Source of the DNA: Eonycteris spelaea
Lineage: Eukaryota > Chordata > Mammalia > Chiroptera > Pteropodidae
Reading direction: 5' to 3'
Length of the DNA: 64,000 nt
Assembly (NCBI GenBank): GCA_003508835.1
Contig: PUFA01000072.1
Coordinates: 4,376,501 to 4,440,500 of the forward strand
Part shown: positions 23,450 through 34,325 of the stretch, one piece after another
Layout: every line of letters starts with the position of its first letter
How positions within the stretch are numbered: position 1 is the first letter of the stretch
Notes under the pieces: model-generated
What the model saw: the letters and a program-made list of their open reading frames with translations, nothing else
What the model was told of the DNA's origin: nothing
The model's database searches: none
Program-made: the position numbers and the translations under genes

Positions 23450-23662
23450 TAACAGCTCTGTCCATTAGAAATTCCCATGATGATAGGAATGTTCAATATC
23501 TACACTGTCCAATGTGGCAGTCACTGCCCACATGTGGCTGTTAAACACTTGAACTCTGGCTAGTGTGACTGAAGAACTGAATTCTAAATTTTCTTTACTT
23601 TTAGTTAATTTAAATTTAAATAACCACATGTGGCTTTTGGCTACCATATTGGAGATATATAT
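23450..23662 (+). mobile_element. hAT-Charlie type non-autonomous transposon
   Basis: 'cagctctgtccattagaaattcc', 'atctacactgtccaatgtggcagtcactgcccacatgtggctgttaaacacttgaa' and the mirrored 'aaccacatgtggcttttggctaccatattgga' match a well-known mammalian hAT family. The subfamily (MER3/MER33-like) is not certain. Confidence 0.7.
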
Positions 23663-23894
23663 ATATATTCTTCTTTTCAATCCATGTGCCTTGATTGCTA
23701 TTATCTAATTGTATTGGCTAATACTTCCGACACAATGTTAAAATAGGGGTGGAGATTACAAGTATCATTGTGAGTTTTGTGGGAAAGCCTCTAATGACAC
23801 TCTGCTAAATAACATAAATGCTGATAACAGTGCATGTGTGTGCATGTGCGAACACACATGCCTGCATGTAATTCATGTTAAGTATCCATAAATT

Positions 23895-24080
23895 ATTATT
23901 TGTATATTTTTAGAAAGAACAGGTATTAACTTTTTCAAATGTCTTTTTACATCTACAGAAATGATTACATCATTTTCCTTTTTAGCACTGTAAATGTGAT
24001 AAATTTTGGATTTCCTAGCACTGAGCCACCCTTGCATTCCTGAGATAAACTGCCCTCAGTCATAATGTGTTGTCTGCTGG
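23895..24080 (-). repeat. L1 ORF2 fragment antisense
   Basis: 'acatctacagaaatgattacatcatttt', 'gtgataaattttggatttcctagcactgagccacccttgcattcctgagataaactg' match antisense L1 ORF2 upstream of the 23115 piece, in consistent order. Confidence 0.7.
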
Positions 24081-24444
24081 TCTCCGACTGTATGCAATAT
24101 TGAAAACACCTAGCAGTCTCTTCAGCCACCTCTTTCTTTTTTTCTCTCAGGGGCCCAATATTTCATTGTAAGTCTTTTTAATCCTAGCTAGGACCACTGA
24201 GAAGATCAGCAAGCTTAGTCTACCTTTTATCTGAAGTCTCAATCTTCACCATTTAAAATACATAATCGCACCATATCTGCAGTATAATACTTTCTTCCTT
24301 GTATCTTATTGATTCTCAGTACTACAAATTAAGCATATACTTAATGCTCACCACCCGTCTTTATGTCAATGTCTCCCTAGTCTTATTTCTTATCTGGAGC
24401 TCACTCTAGTACATTCCTCAGAAAGAAGTCTCTTAATCCCTCAA

Positions 24445-24470
24445 TCTCTCTCTCTCTCTCTCTCTCTCTC
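24445..24470. repeat. (TC)13 microsatellite
   Basis: Thirteen TC units followed by a further pyrimidine-rich tract to about 24510. Confidence 0.95.
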
Positions 24471-24559
24471 CCCTCTTCCCTTCCTCCCTCTCTTCCTGCC
24501 TTCCTTCCTCTGTCTTCAGGTTCACTGATTATTTCCTCTGTCATCTCCATTCTTCTATC

Positions 24560-24925
24560 GAGGCCACCCATAAATTATATATTTAAATTTATAATATATC
24601 AATATTACATTTTAGATTATATTGTTGTTTTAAAAATCTATTTCTCTTTTACATTTCTATAAATTTCTTACATTTTGGTTCCCTGTAAGCACGTTTCCGT
24701 TTACACTTAGCATAGTTACAATGTTGCTTTTAAGCCTTGCTCTGATAATTCTAACATCTTGGGGTTGGCAAGTTGGCAAGTTGATTGTCTTCATTTAAAA
24801 TGGATCAAATGCATATGGCTCTTTGTACATAAAATAATTTTGCATTGTATCCTGGATATTGTGGGTTCAGTTATCTTCCTCCACAGTGTTGATATTTACA
24901 TAGGCAATTGCCGGGTTCAACTCAC
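24560..24925 (-). repeat. old L1 3' UTR antisense
   Basis: 'ctctgataattctaacatcttgggg', 'aaaataattttgcattgtatcctggatattgtgggttc' are antisense landmarks of ancient L1M 3' regions. Confidence 0.55.
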
Positions 24926-25285
24926 ACCGCACATTGCCACGCCTCTGCTGGGTGGTGCTTCGGCTGAGGCCACCTTCAGTTTGTTCTGCTCGCGCATGGT
25001 CCCAGGGTGAGCCAGAGACTTAGCAGGCTTTTACACGGACTTTGCGGTCCTCCATTTCTCATTCGTTCCTTTTTGGGATTCTTTCCTCACTCTGTGGAAG
25101 CTCCGATTGGCCTGAGCCCCTTCCCTGGGTTCCCCAACCAGGAGGAGGAGGAGCTTTCTGGAGGTTCAGCCTTCCTGCAGTTCCACTGGACCCCAAGGGG
25201 AAAGCTCCGAAAAACAAAAAGTGGAAGCTTACACCGAGCCAGACACACCCTCCAACTATCAGCGCATTTCCAAAGTCGGCCTGCT

Positions 25286-25290
<5 letters not shown>

Positions 25291-25316
<26 letters not shown>

Positions 25317-25317
25317 T
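25291..25317. repeat. poly(T) run of 27
   Basis: An uninterrupted T tract following a G+C-rich stretch. It could be the poly(A) tail of a - strand retroposon, but no SINE or LINE body or target duplication was recognised. Confidence 0.9.
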
Positions 25318-25319
25318 GT

Positions 25320-26140
25320 ATCTCGCTCAGGATTTATCTGAAGGAAGGCCAGGGAGGCTGTAACTCCACTATGTTCAAAGCACAATTTCCCTGGATGGGA
25401 TCTCTGGTGCGCTAGTATTGTGAATCTATGTAGGTTACATTCCTCAAGTATCCTTAGACGTGATTAGACCTTGTTAACCTAAAAATAAAAGGCCTGTTAA
25501 AGTGAGAGGCGACAAGAGTTTATTTAAGATCAGAAGAGCTATTTTGGAAGCATTGATTCTGGCAGAAGACCAAATAAAATGTTCCGATTAGGAGACAAAG
25601 GCCAGGGGTATTTATGAGAAAGGGAAAGGGAACAATTACATCATAGAAGGAAGGCATTTGTACTGGCGCAGATAAGTTGGCATAGTGACACTAATTCTAA
25701 ACGATGTCCCTTAAAATTTTCAGTCCAGCAGCCATTAGTCCAGTAGTCATAACATCTGCTTTCTTGTTATTCTTGCCAACAGTTGTTTGGGATACAGTGT
25801 CACTTCAGGCCCAACCCCAAAGTTGTTTTGTGTTGTTTTAAACTTCCCAAGGTTCGGGCAAGACACTCAAAGCAATTCCTCTGGGATGGCAATTCCGATT
25901 CCATGTTAAAGGGACTCCATTTATATATGTATATTTTCATAACCTTATCCTGTCATGGCCTATTACACACACTCATGAATTGAATACAGTGTAATCCTTT
26001 CTAGTTTTGGTGAGCACCTGTTTATGATTTTCGGGTCCTCCTGTTACCAGGGTCATCAGATGAGACATTGCTTGCCTTGCTTCATCCCACGCAAGTGGCA
26101 ATTCCACGTGGACCTTGCAGGTTTGGGTGATGTACACCCA
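25320..26140. other. unassigned, possibly decayed LTR
   Basis: The stretch 25490-25580 with 'gagtttatttaag' and 'agaccaaataaaatg' has an LTR-like feel, but no family could be assigned. No gene was seen. Confidence 0.25.
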
Positions 26141-26141
26141 A

Positions 26142-26563
26142 AGTAGGACTTCTGTAACAAATTACCACAAACCAAGTGGATTAAAACAACAGAACATATT
26201 CTCTCACAGTTCTGGAGGCCAGAAATCTGAAATCAAGGTGTTGGCAGGGCCATGCTCTCTCTGAAGGCTTCCTTGCTTCTTCTTGGCTACTGGTTAATGC
26301 CAGCAATCCTTGGCGTTCCTTGGCTCTTAGATGCATCACTCCAATCTCTGCCTCTGTTCTCACATGGCCTTCTCCCTATGTGTCTTCTGTGCACCCAAAT
26401 TTCCCTGCTATATAAGGATACCTGTCATTGGGCTAAGGCCCACGTTAATCCCATATGACCTCCTCTTAACTCGATTGCATCTGCAAAGACCCTGTTTCCT
26501 AATCAGGTCAAATTCACATTGGGTTAGGACTTGAACACTTCTTTTGGGGAACAACCTGCAACA
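26142..26563 (-). repeat. MLT1-type MaLR LTR
   Basis: 'ttctgtaacaaattaccacaaacc', 'acagttctggaggccagaaatctgaaatcaaggtgttggcagggccatgctc', 'tgcatcactccaatctctgcctctg', 'cacatggccttctccc' and 'gattgcatctgcaaagaccctg' give the full antisense order. Confidence 0.9.
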
Positions 26564-26569
26564 GGTGTT

Positions 26570-27740
26570 TTGCCCTCAACATATCACGTTAGGAGTAGAT
26601 GGGATGGGGATAATTTGTAATCTAGTTTTTTCTAGAGGTTATCCATTGATTTTTGGTCTGCTTTCCTAGTTTTTTTTTTTAATTCTTTTTTTTTTTGTCA
26701 TGAAAACTGGGAAAATCCCTAAATTAAGAAAACATCAGAAAAAATAATAGAGTGATTTGTATAGGCTTTGTAACGGGAGAAGGCATGTTCTAGCAAGGGA
26801 GCAAAGAATAAAGAACAGGATGGAGAGACTAAAAGCAAATTTGCCTTCAGTGTAAATATCACCCAAGACACAAATTAGCCCTACCTAAAATAAGTAAATG
26901 CTTATTTTAAAATTAATTAAAGATAGAGGTGAAGACATTTACAATATATTATAGATATACATTTCTAATTATATTTATTTTATATATAGTAAAAATATTC
27001 TCAATGTACAGAATTAAGTGATTTGTGTAACATCATATGAATAGTAAAATGGAATCCAATCCACTATGTTCTTCTAGACATCAAATAGTAAGTTTTACTT
27101 ATTTAACATGTTTCTTTTAACAATGAGGAACCATGAAAACAATAATATTGAAAAAATTTTAAAAGGACAGATATCTTAGCTCTCCTACTATCTTAAGACC
27201 AAAACTCTTTTTTTTTTTTTTTTTGCATATTATCTTTGTCTTTTTCCATTTGGAACCAATATTTTTACATATTTGCAGGAAATCAAGTTTTAAGCAAAAA
27301 ATAAATAAGCAGTAGAAATTGTGTATAATTAAGGAATTCAGTTATAAGAGATTTAATTGCTTTGAATTTTCACTTAGAATGAAATCCATAGTACCCAGAG
27401 GAATTTTCTAGGCCTTGTCAGCTGCTTCTTGGAATTCTTCTTCAGGAATTGCCGATACTGGTCTTGTAACTATTCTGTTTTCACAAAGGCATATCATGTA
27501 ATTAAATACCAAGCCTGTAGTATAACTGCTCAAGCTAATTAGGCCTCAGACATTGTTATCAGCCATTTCACTGATCTCAGTGCGTTTACGGTGTAATAAT
27601 TACAAATTGAATAAATAATTTCTGTGACTAACCATGATTCATGATACGTAGATTACCATCAAAGTCTGTAGAAATTTGATGCAAAAGATCATCCTCAATT
27701 TAGACACAAATGTGCTGAAATGAAATCACCCGGTGATGTA
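26570..27740. other. AT-rich intergenic sequence
   Basis: No gene. T-runs occur at 26670-26698 and 27209-27224. No confident repeat assignment. Confidence 0.35.
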
Positions 27741-27744
27741 GCAG

Positions 27745-27845
27745 AGAGGCAGATGTGCATAGCAGTTAAGAATGAGCTTTGACTTTGAATCAGAGCTGGC
27801 TTCGGATCTGAAGTCCTTATCTTTCTGGCTGGCCAAGGTAGGTAA
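27745..27845 (+). repeat. MIR SINE 5' part
   Basis: 'gtgcatagcagttaagaatgagctttgactttgaatcagagctggcttcgg' is the tRNA-like head of MIR. Confidence 0.65.
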
Positions 27846-27849
27846 GTGG

Positions 27850-28560
27850 AGAAAATACCACTTCATTCATAGATTCTTGAGTCTATTATAAGATCAAAAC
27901 AACGCCTGACATTTAGGCCTTCAGTTATTGAATTATTCAGCTGAATGTTGAATTGAATATTGAATTCTTCAATTGTCAAATAACTATTCAAACCGTAGCA
28001 TTACTACAGAGATTCTACTCTATAAAGCATGCGGTTGACTGTTGACCCAACTGGTTCAACTCTGGTCGCTTGAATCTTAATTGTAACCATTGTTCTGATC
28101 TACCATTGTACTTCCCTTTAAAAATACTCAAACGGGCACTTTTAACCTACAACTTTATCAATGATGACAGGAATTAGTAGTCATAAATGGTAAAACTCAA
28201 AATATGAAATTATGTAGTTTACCGCACATTTAACATACACACACATATGTATAAATAATAGAAAGAATTAATACGTAGTCATAGCATAGTATGGTCCAGA
28301 ACTTAATTCCAGTCCTTTCTAAATTAAATGTTAAGCCAATGAGGGAAATGTTTTGCTCTGGTACCAATCTTCCTCTTCTTTCATTGTCCAGGATCTGATA
28401 CTGTTCTGTCTCCTTGTTTACGTTGATCAATGACAGATTTGTCACTTTCTTGCTCCAGGAATGTGGATCTTAGACTAAAATTACGCAAAGTTCGCGCACA
28501 GTTTTGACTGATGGTATTTATATTTTATACTGGTTTTTGAACCTTCTTAATTTAAGATTT
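27850..28560. other. intergenic sequence, nothing recognised
   Basis: No gene or repeat assigned. Confidence 0.35.
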
Positions 28561-28649
28561 GTTCTCTTCAGAAATATGTAATTCTCCCAAGCCGTCTGGT
28601 GCAGCTGCCTCCTGCCTTACATGTGGTAAGTCACCCATTCAGAAGGTGA

Positions 28650-28870
28650 CAGCAAGGAAGGCTTCAGAGAGCCTGTTCCATTTCATCAGAATCTTGAAAC
28701 ATGTATTGGGGGAGGGCATTCCAGGATAAGGAAAAACCTAAAAGTATTCAGAACACATCTTGTTCCCACTAGTCTAGTTAGCAGGAAAGGCTGTCTGGAG
28801 GTCTGGACAGGGAACAAGATTATGGTGAGCCTTACAGACCACACTAAAGAGTTAGAATTCCACACTGCAG
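28650..28870 (-). repeat. L2 LINE antisense, diverged
   Basis: 'ggaaggcttcagagagcctgttcc', 'gggcattccaggataaggaaaa' and 'attatggtgagccttacagaccacactaaagagtt' follow antisense L2 3' sequence loosely. Confidence 0.5.
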
Positions 28871-29234
28871 GTGTGCGTGTACATCGCCATTCACACTACA
28901 TTTGCATTGCAAATTGTGAATTGGGAGTGGGTGGCAAGAAAGGACATCTGAGGTATTACCCCTTCACTACCTTTACGTCCTCTGCAATACGCTGAAATCC
29001 CTCAGGCACCCCCACTGGCTTCTGCTCCTTTATCCTGTTTCCATGCATTCTTATGTTTATTGCTGCCATCTCCGGCTCTTCCGGCTCTTCCGTGCTTTTT
29101 TTTTTTTTACAAGGCATGTGTCCTCTACTAGACCCTAAGCTTCTTGAGGGCGGGGCAATACTGCGTTTTTTGTGTGTGTGCTCAGGATTTAGCCTGAGCC
29201 TAGAAGGAAGTAAGTGTTCAATATATTCATTACT

Positions 29235-30300
29235 GCATTCATTCAGCATTTTCTGAGTGCCTACGGCACGTTTCCTGAGAAAAGTGCTAAAGGGACTAAG
29301 TACAGGACAGTGAACAAAACAGAAAAATCCCTGCCCTCATGGCGTCCACATGCTAATTCTGAGGGACACAATACACCAGAAGTAAGTAAATAAATAACTG
29401 GGTCAGATTTTAGTATGTCAGATAGTGATGAGGGCTATGGAAAAAAATAAATCAGGGGGTGAATTAAGGGTGTGATTTTTAAATAGGGTTTTCAGAGAAG
29501 TCATCACTGTCAGAGGTTGATGTTAGAACATTGACTTGAAAGATGAGGGAGCAAGCTATGTGGATACCTGGGATGTGGGGAGGGAAAGGTTATAGGTAGA
29601 AGGAATTGACAGAAGAAAGTCCCAAAACAGGATGTGACAGGTGTTCAAGGAATAGCAGAGGCATTCAGTATAGCTGGGACAGTGAGCCCAAAGGGTAAGA
29701 TCAGACAGGCTAACTGGAGTGAGGAGGATAGTGGCGGTTAGGCGGGTCCTGAAGGCCACTTTTAAGCTATTGTAACACTGAATAGAATGGGAAGACATTG
29801 CAGGACTGTGAGCAAAGGACTGGCATGATGTGACCTGGTAATTAAACGTGATAACTTTGGCAGCTGTGCTGAGAACAGCCTGAAGAGGGGCTCATGTTCT
29901 TCCAGGGGAGAGAAGGCGTGACTTGGACCAGTGTGGTGTCTGTAGATGTGGGGAGACGTGCTGAATGCTCCACAGAGTTTGAAGGTGATTTTATTCAACT
30001 GGGTTTGCTAATGGTTGGGTAGGGGTATGAGAGGATGAGAGGAGCTAAGAACATCTCCAAAGTTTTGGCATGAGCAACTGGAAGCATGGGGTTGCTATTT
30101 ACTGAGATGCGCTGTGTGATGATTTTTGGTTGTCACAAGTAGGTGGCTGCTGCTAGCACTCAGTGGGTAGAGGCCACAGATGCGAAGGATAGTACCCCAT
30201 GACCAAGAATTGATCACCTGGTCCAAACTTTCAACAGGCCCAGGCTGAGAAAGAAAATTAGAAGTTCAGTTTGCTGACATGAATCGAAATGAAGAACAAT
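29235..30300 (-). repeat. long antisense L2 LINE copy
   Basis: This is the longest L2 stretch in the window. It runs from the 3' terminus ('cattctgagtgcctacg' region, 'gtgaacaaaacagaaaaatccctgccctcatgg') through 'gatgagggctatggaaaaaaataaatcagg'. It then passes 'gcaagctatgtggatacctggg', 'gtgttcaaggaatagcagaggc' and 'gtgacttggaccagtgtggtg' to 'ttttggcatgagcaactggaagcatggggttgctatttactgagatg'. A MER5A copy interrupts it at 30115-30252, after which 'agaagttcagtttgctgacat' resumes. Confidence 0.85.
30115..30252 (+). mobile_element. MER5A-type hAT fragment nested in L2
   Basis: 'gatttttggttgtcacaagtaggtggctgctgctagcactcagtgggtagaggccacagatgc' and 'gaccaagaattgatcacctggtcc' follow sense MER5A. It ends 'caggctgagaaa'. 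L2 text continues on both sides. Confidence 0.8.
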
Positions 30301-30394
30301 GTACTTGAAAAGAGAAATTTTGAGGATGCTTACATCTTCATTTGTTTATGACTTCTATCCTGCCAACTTTAAAAAAATATACAAGGCCATTCAC

Positions 30395-30470
30395 AGAAAG
30401 AAAGAAAGAAAGAAAGAAAGAGAAGAAAGAAGAAAGAAGAAAAGAAGCAAGCAAGCAAGCAAGCAAGAAA
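30395..30470. repeat. (GAAA)n/(GCAA)n microsatellite
   Basis: GAAA repeats grade into AGAAGAAA and then five GCAA units: a long all-purine tract with a tetranucleotide switch. A lysine-rich 68-codon frame across it is an artefact of the repeat. Confidence 0.9.
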
Positions 30471-30479
30471 AGCATTTAC

Positions 30480-33400
30480 CCCTGAACACAGCTGCCGAGT
30501 ATTAAGGAATTACACATCTGACAGAGTCTACAGAAGTTAGCCTTAGTATTGCCTCCAGTTTTACTGGGACCCTCACCTACCCCTCAGCTGCCTTTCCTTT
30601 ACCAAAGGCTCAATTCCACTAGAAGATCATTGGTGTGGCTTCTTGGATTTCCAAAGTATATATACAAGAAAAGGAAGTTCAAATGCAACTTTAAGGAAAA
30701 TGGTCACCATGATCTCCACCCATCTCGTGTGGTTAGCTTGAAATTGATCTTACAAGCAAAATTCCTCCTATTCACACCAGACGGTAAACCTCTTGGAATG
30801 AACAAGATTATCAAGCACATGCCCAAATTCATTCTTATCCTACTCCATCTTCCCTCCAAAGCAGAATAAATCATTAAATAATGAAAACAACATTAAAATC
30901 AGTGGCAGAATTCAGAGGCTCTGCCCATTTCTGACTTGATCTGTTTGGATAATCTCTGAAATTAAATTAAAACTTCATACTAGCTGACCTAAAAGCTCTT
31001 TTAGTACCAGTTTAGATGCTTGAAGTTTTAGTCTTCCCTGGTTCCCCCCACCCCAAATTTAGTCATTGAATGAAGCAACTCCGATAGTTGGATGTGTCTG
31101 AATGAGCCTGTTGGTGTCTGAGCAGCTGCAATCTGAGAGTAACATTCCAGCTATGAAGCTAGTGCAGCAAATGAAAACTTTCAAAACTAGCCCCAACTTC
31201 CTACCTTCAGGTCCACCAGGTTTATACACTCAAACCCTTTCCTGTCTCAGTTTTCCTCTGTGCTCTTATAATGGGGTCCTGAGTTTTAGCCAAATGGGCA
31301 AAAGAGCCTTTCTCCTTGTGCCTAATTATTATTGAGAGGGTGCCCGCGAGGTTTTCTTTGTGGTAGAGATTATACTGAGGCTTAGTTTCGCAGTAGCCCC
31401 TTCCTCCGCGTACTTCACATGCAGGCACACAAGAGCATTTACAGCTATTACATAACGTGAAACTGGGCAAGGCCAGAGTGTGTACACATTCACATCTCTG
31501 CCCTCTCCGTGGAATGTGACAGAAACAAGTTTAAGCAGGACTGTGCCCCCAAAGATGGGGGGACTTACGGGGGTGAGCATGGAGAGAGAACTCATTCAGG
31601 TCAGATTTCACGACAGGTAGGAACGCTGTAAAGTGTCTGTGCTTCTTGCAATCCATGGATTTCCACACTGGATTATTTGTCAGGTAGCTATGAACATTTA
31701 AACGTGAACACTGTTTCTCTGTATGTCGTGAGAGCAATAGTTCTCCCTCAAGGCACTGTTGGTACAATTAAAGATCAAATAAAACCATGTAAACATTGAA
31801 GAAAAAAATGGGTGAGCAAAGATACAGGCCTGCTTGTGAACTTGGGGATCTCCTACATCGCTATTGTGTGCTTGGGTGCATGCCATGGTCATGGGTAAAA
31901 TCAGGAGGGGGTCCAAATGTGAGGCATGCCTGTGCGCGGCCCTACACATCTCCCCAAGTAAAACAAAACAAGCAAAAGGGCTGTGAGGTGCCAAAAGGAT
32001 TAATACATTGTCCTTACTCGACCTTTTCCTCACTCTTATTTGAAGACAACAGGTGGTTCATTTCAGTCACACAGAGATTCTTGTTCTGATCCTGAAACCT
32101 AGACTGAGGATTGGACACCTATTTTTCCAAGAGTAAAAGATACTCCTGTTCAGCAGCCGATGCCCAAATCCTTTCAGCCCTCCATCTTCTACAACACTTA
32201 CTGTTAATTACTACTTGTCAGTGCTTGTTAAGAACTGTGTACATCCACTTTCTGAATATACACAGTGGGCATACTTCCTGAGACTCATCATGGAGACTGT
32301 AAATCTGGCATACTTCATTATCTAAATGTTACAAAGTGAAAATAAATTTTTTCTTGCATTTATAAAATTCAGGAGCGCTCATAACCTTCAGAGTAATTGG
32401 TCTTTGTTCCTGGAGTATTATAAGCACATTGCATAAATTGCCTGTTCCAATGAATACGGAAATAGAACTAAGAATGTGCACATATAGCATCTTGAAAAAT
32501 GATTTCATATTACTTGTTGTTCTGCTTCCAATGCATTATACAAAATTGATTGAAGAGATAACTGGAATATCATCCACTAAAACTCGGCTCTTCATCTCTC
32601 TTATGACTTATTTTTAAAATGCTGATTTTAAGACATAAGGCTCAATTCATTTTTTTGGAAGGCACACTGATGGATATTTGCTCAGCTCTTGCTGCAAAAA
32701 CTTTTTCTTTGAAGAATTCTCAGTCACTGTGAACATGAAATCTTAAAAACATTTTCCTTACTTATCTATTCAAAATGAGCACTGATCATAAATTCCTAAA
32801 CTCATTCAGATAAAGTTGAAAGTTTAATGTATACATTTTTAGTTAAGTCAGAATTTAGCTTTAGAATCCATAATAACTGGAGAAAATGGTAATAACATTG
32901 TGGAAGGAAAGCAATAGAACATTCTTCCTATGGGCTGAAATTTTATCGAATAATTACTACAATTTTAATATAATCCTATCTATATTTTGAAATTATGAGA
33001 TTCCTACAGGATGATTTTCATGTCTGGACTTCTCTTAACATTGAAAAAGGAAAATACTTATTTTCTAGGTAAGTTTTTGAATGCATTATAATAGAAATTA
33101 AAAGTTTGGATAATAAAAAAATTACCTAATTTTTTTTCTGGTTCTTTTCCTTTACCCCTGACTAATTCCAAACAATCCACATGTACCATTTTGGATAGGT
33201 CTTAAACAATTTTTTTAAAACATAGAATCAGTTAACAAATCTTAATAAAAATTTCTCCATTTTTAAATAATAATAAAGCATCTCTAACACATGTTTAAAC
33301 CCCCTTACTATTTAGTTATAAGGTAACTAAGCCACTGGGAAAACATATTTTGGTGATTAAAAAATATGCCTAAATTTTTAAATTGAGCTGATTAATTAAT

Positions 33401-33640
33401 GAGTTAAATAGTAAAAAAGCAGCAACCATGAGTAATGGTTACAAGAAGCAGATTAATACAAAGGTAATGAATATAGGAACATATAGATAAATTAAATAAA
33501 ATGGAAGGAATTAGAATATTTAGAAACTGATGCAATCAAATGATTGGAAAGAACCAAAATAATGTTAATATCTTTAATAAGGAAAACCAAATAAAAACTA
33601 ATCTTTGAAGCCTGACAACTCTTTCCTCTCATTAACCACC
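30480..33640. other. largely unique intergenic sequence
   Basis: No recognised gene or repeat. The stretch is less repeat-dense than the flanks. The 106-codon + frame at 30549-30869 lacks any recognised domain. Confidence 0.35.
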
Positions 33641-33644
33641 ACTA

Positions 33645-33657
33645 TGCCCCCTGCTGT
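33645..33657 (-). promoter_or_regulatory. CTCF-like motif, reverse orientation
   Basis: The reverse complement reads ACAGCAGGGGGCA, which fits CCASYAGRKGGCR at 12 of 13 positions (only the first C is A). Its orientation is convergent with the motif at 3320. Confidence 0.4.
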
Positions 33658-34094
33658 TTGCTTTGTTAATCTATGACATGATACCGCCAAAGGCCTACAT
33701 AATTCATGACTTAGCTATTCAACTGTCCTTTAAATCCACTCCACACTGTGGAATGGAATTGTTTCTTCCAGATGGCCTCCATTTCCTCTTAACAAGCATC
33801 CAACAGTGTTTTGACTGGCTACAATAATAAAATATTTCTTCTCCCTTTCCCTTCCATTAAACTAAGTATTTCTATTCATATTTCCTTATGTCGGTGGTAA
33901 CATTCTTCTAACTTGAAAGCTTTCTTAGCGCTTCTTAAAAGGATTATTTCTTATCACTTGGTAGGACACACGTTCTTACACACCCGTCCTCTGTTTCTAA
34001 TACAGTATCTTCACTCTCAAGAAAGGAGCCAATGCTTGGCAACTCAATAGAAATAAAAATAACCAAAAGCCTCAATAGGGAATGGCCAGTGAGC

Positions 34095-34325
34095 ATGTAT
34101 CATAGAGCTGGTGCTCTTCTTAGAGCTTTAAGTGCATCAATTCACTTAATCTCAAAGACCCCATGAGGACAGTACTATTTTCTTCACCTCTATACAGGCA
34201 GAAACTGACGCATAGAGAAGTGATCCGTTTAGCTCAAGTCAAAGAACTAGTAGTCGGAAAATCCGGGAGTCCAGCCCAGGCAATCTGGCTCCAGACCCGG
34301 CGCTTTAATCCCCTTGTGCGATGGC
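34095..34325 (-). repeat. MIR SINE antisense
   Basis: 'ttagagctttaagtgcatcaattcacttaatctcaaagaccccatgaggacagtactatttt', 'gaaactgacgcatagagaagtgatc' and 'aactagtagtcggaaaa' are antisense MIR landmarks. Confidence 0.75.

Noticed and set aside
24561..24925. Possible separate gene start in the G+C-richer 24900-25260 stretch
   Set aside because: The flanking sequence reads as an old L1 3' UTR. There is no CpG island, ATG frame with a known product, or splice site that could be supported.
30396..30505. Lysine/glutamate-rich frame suggestive of a charged peptide
   Set aside because: It is the direct translation of a GAAA/GCAA microsatellite.
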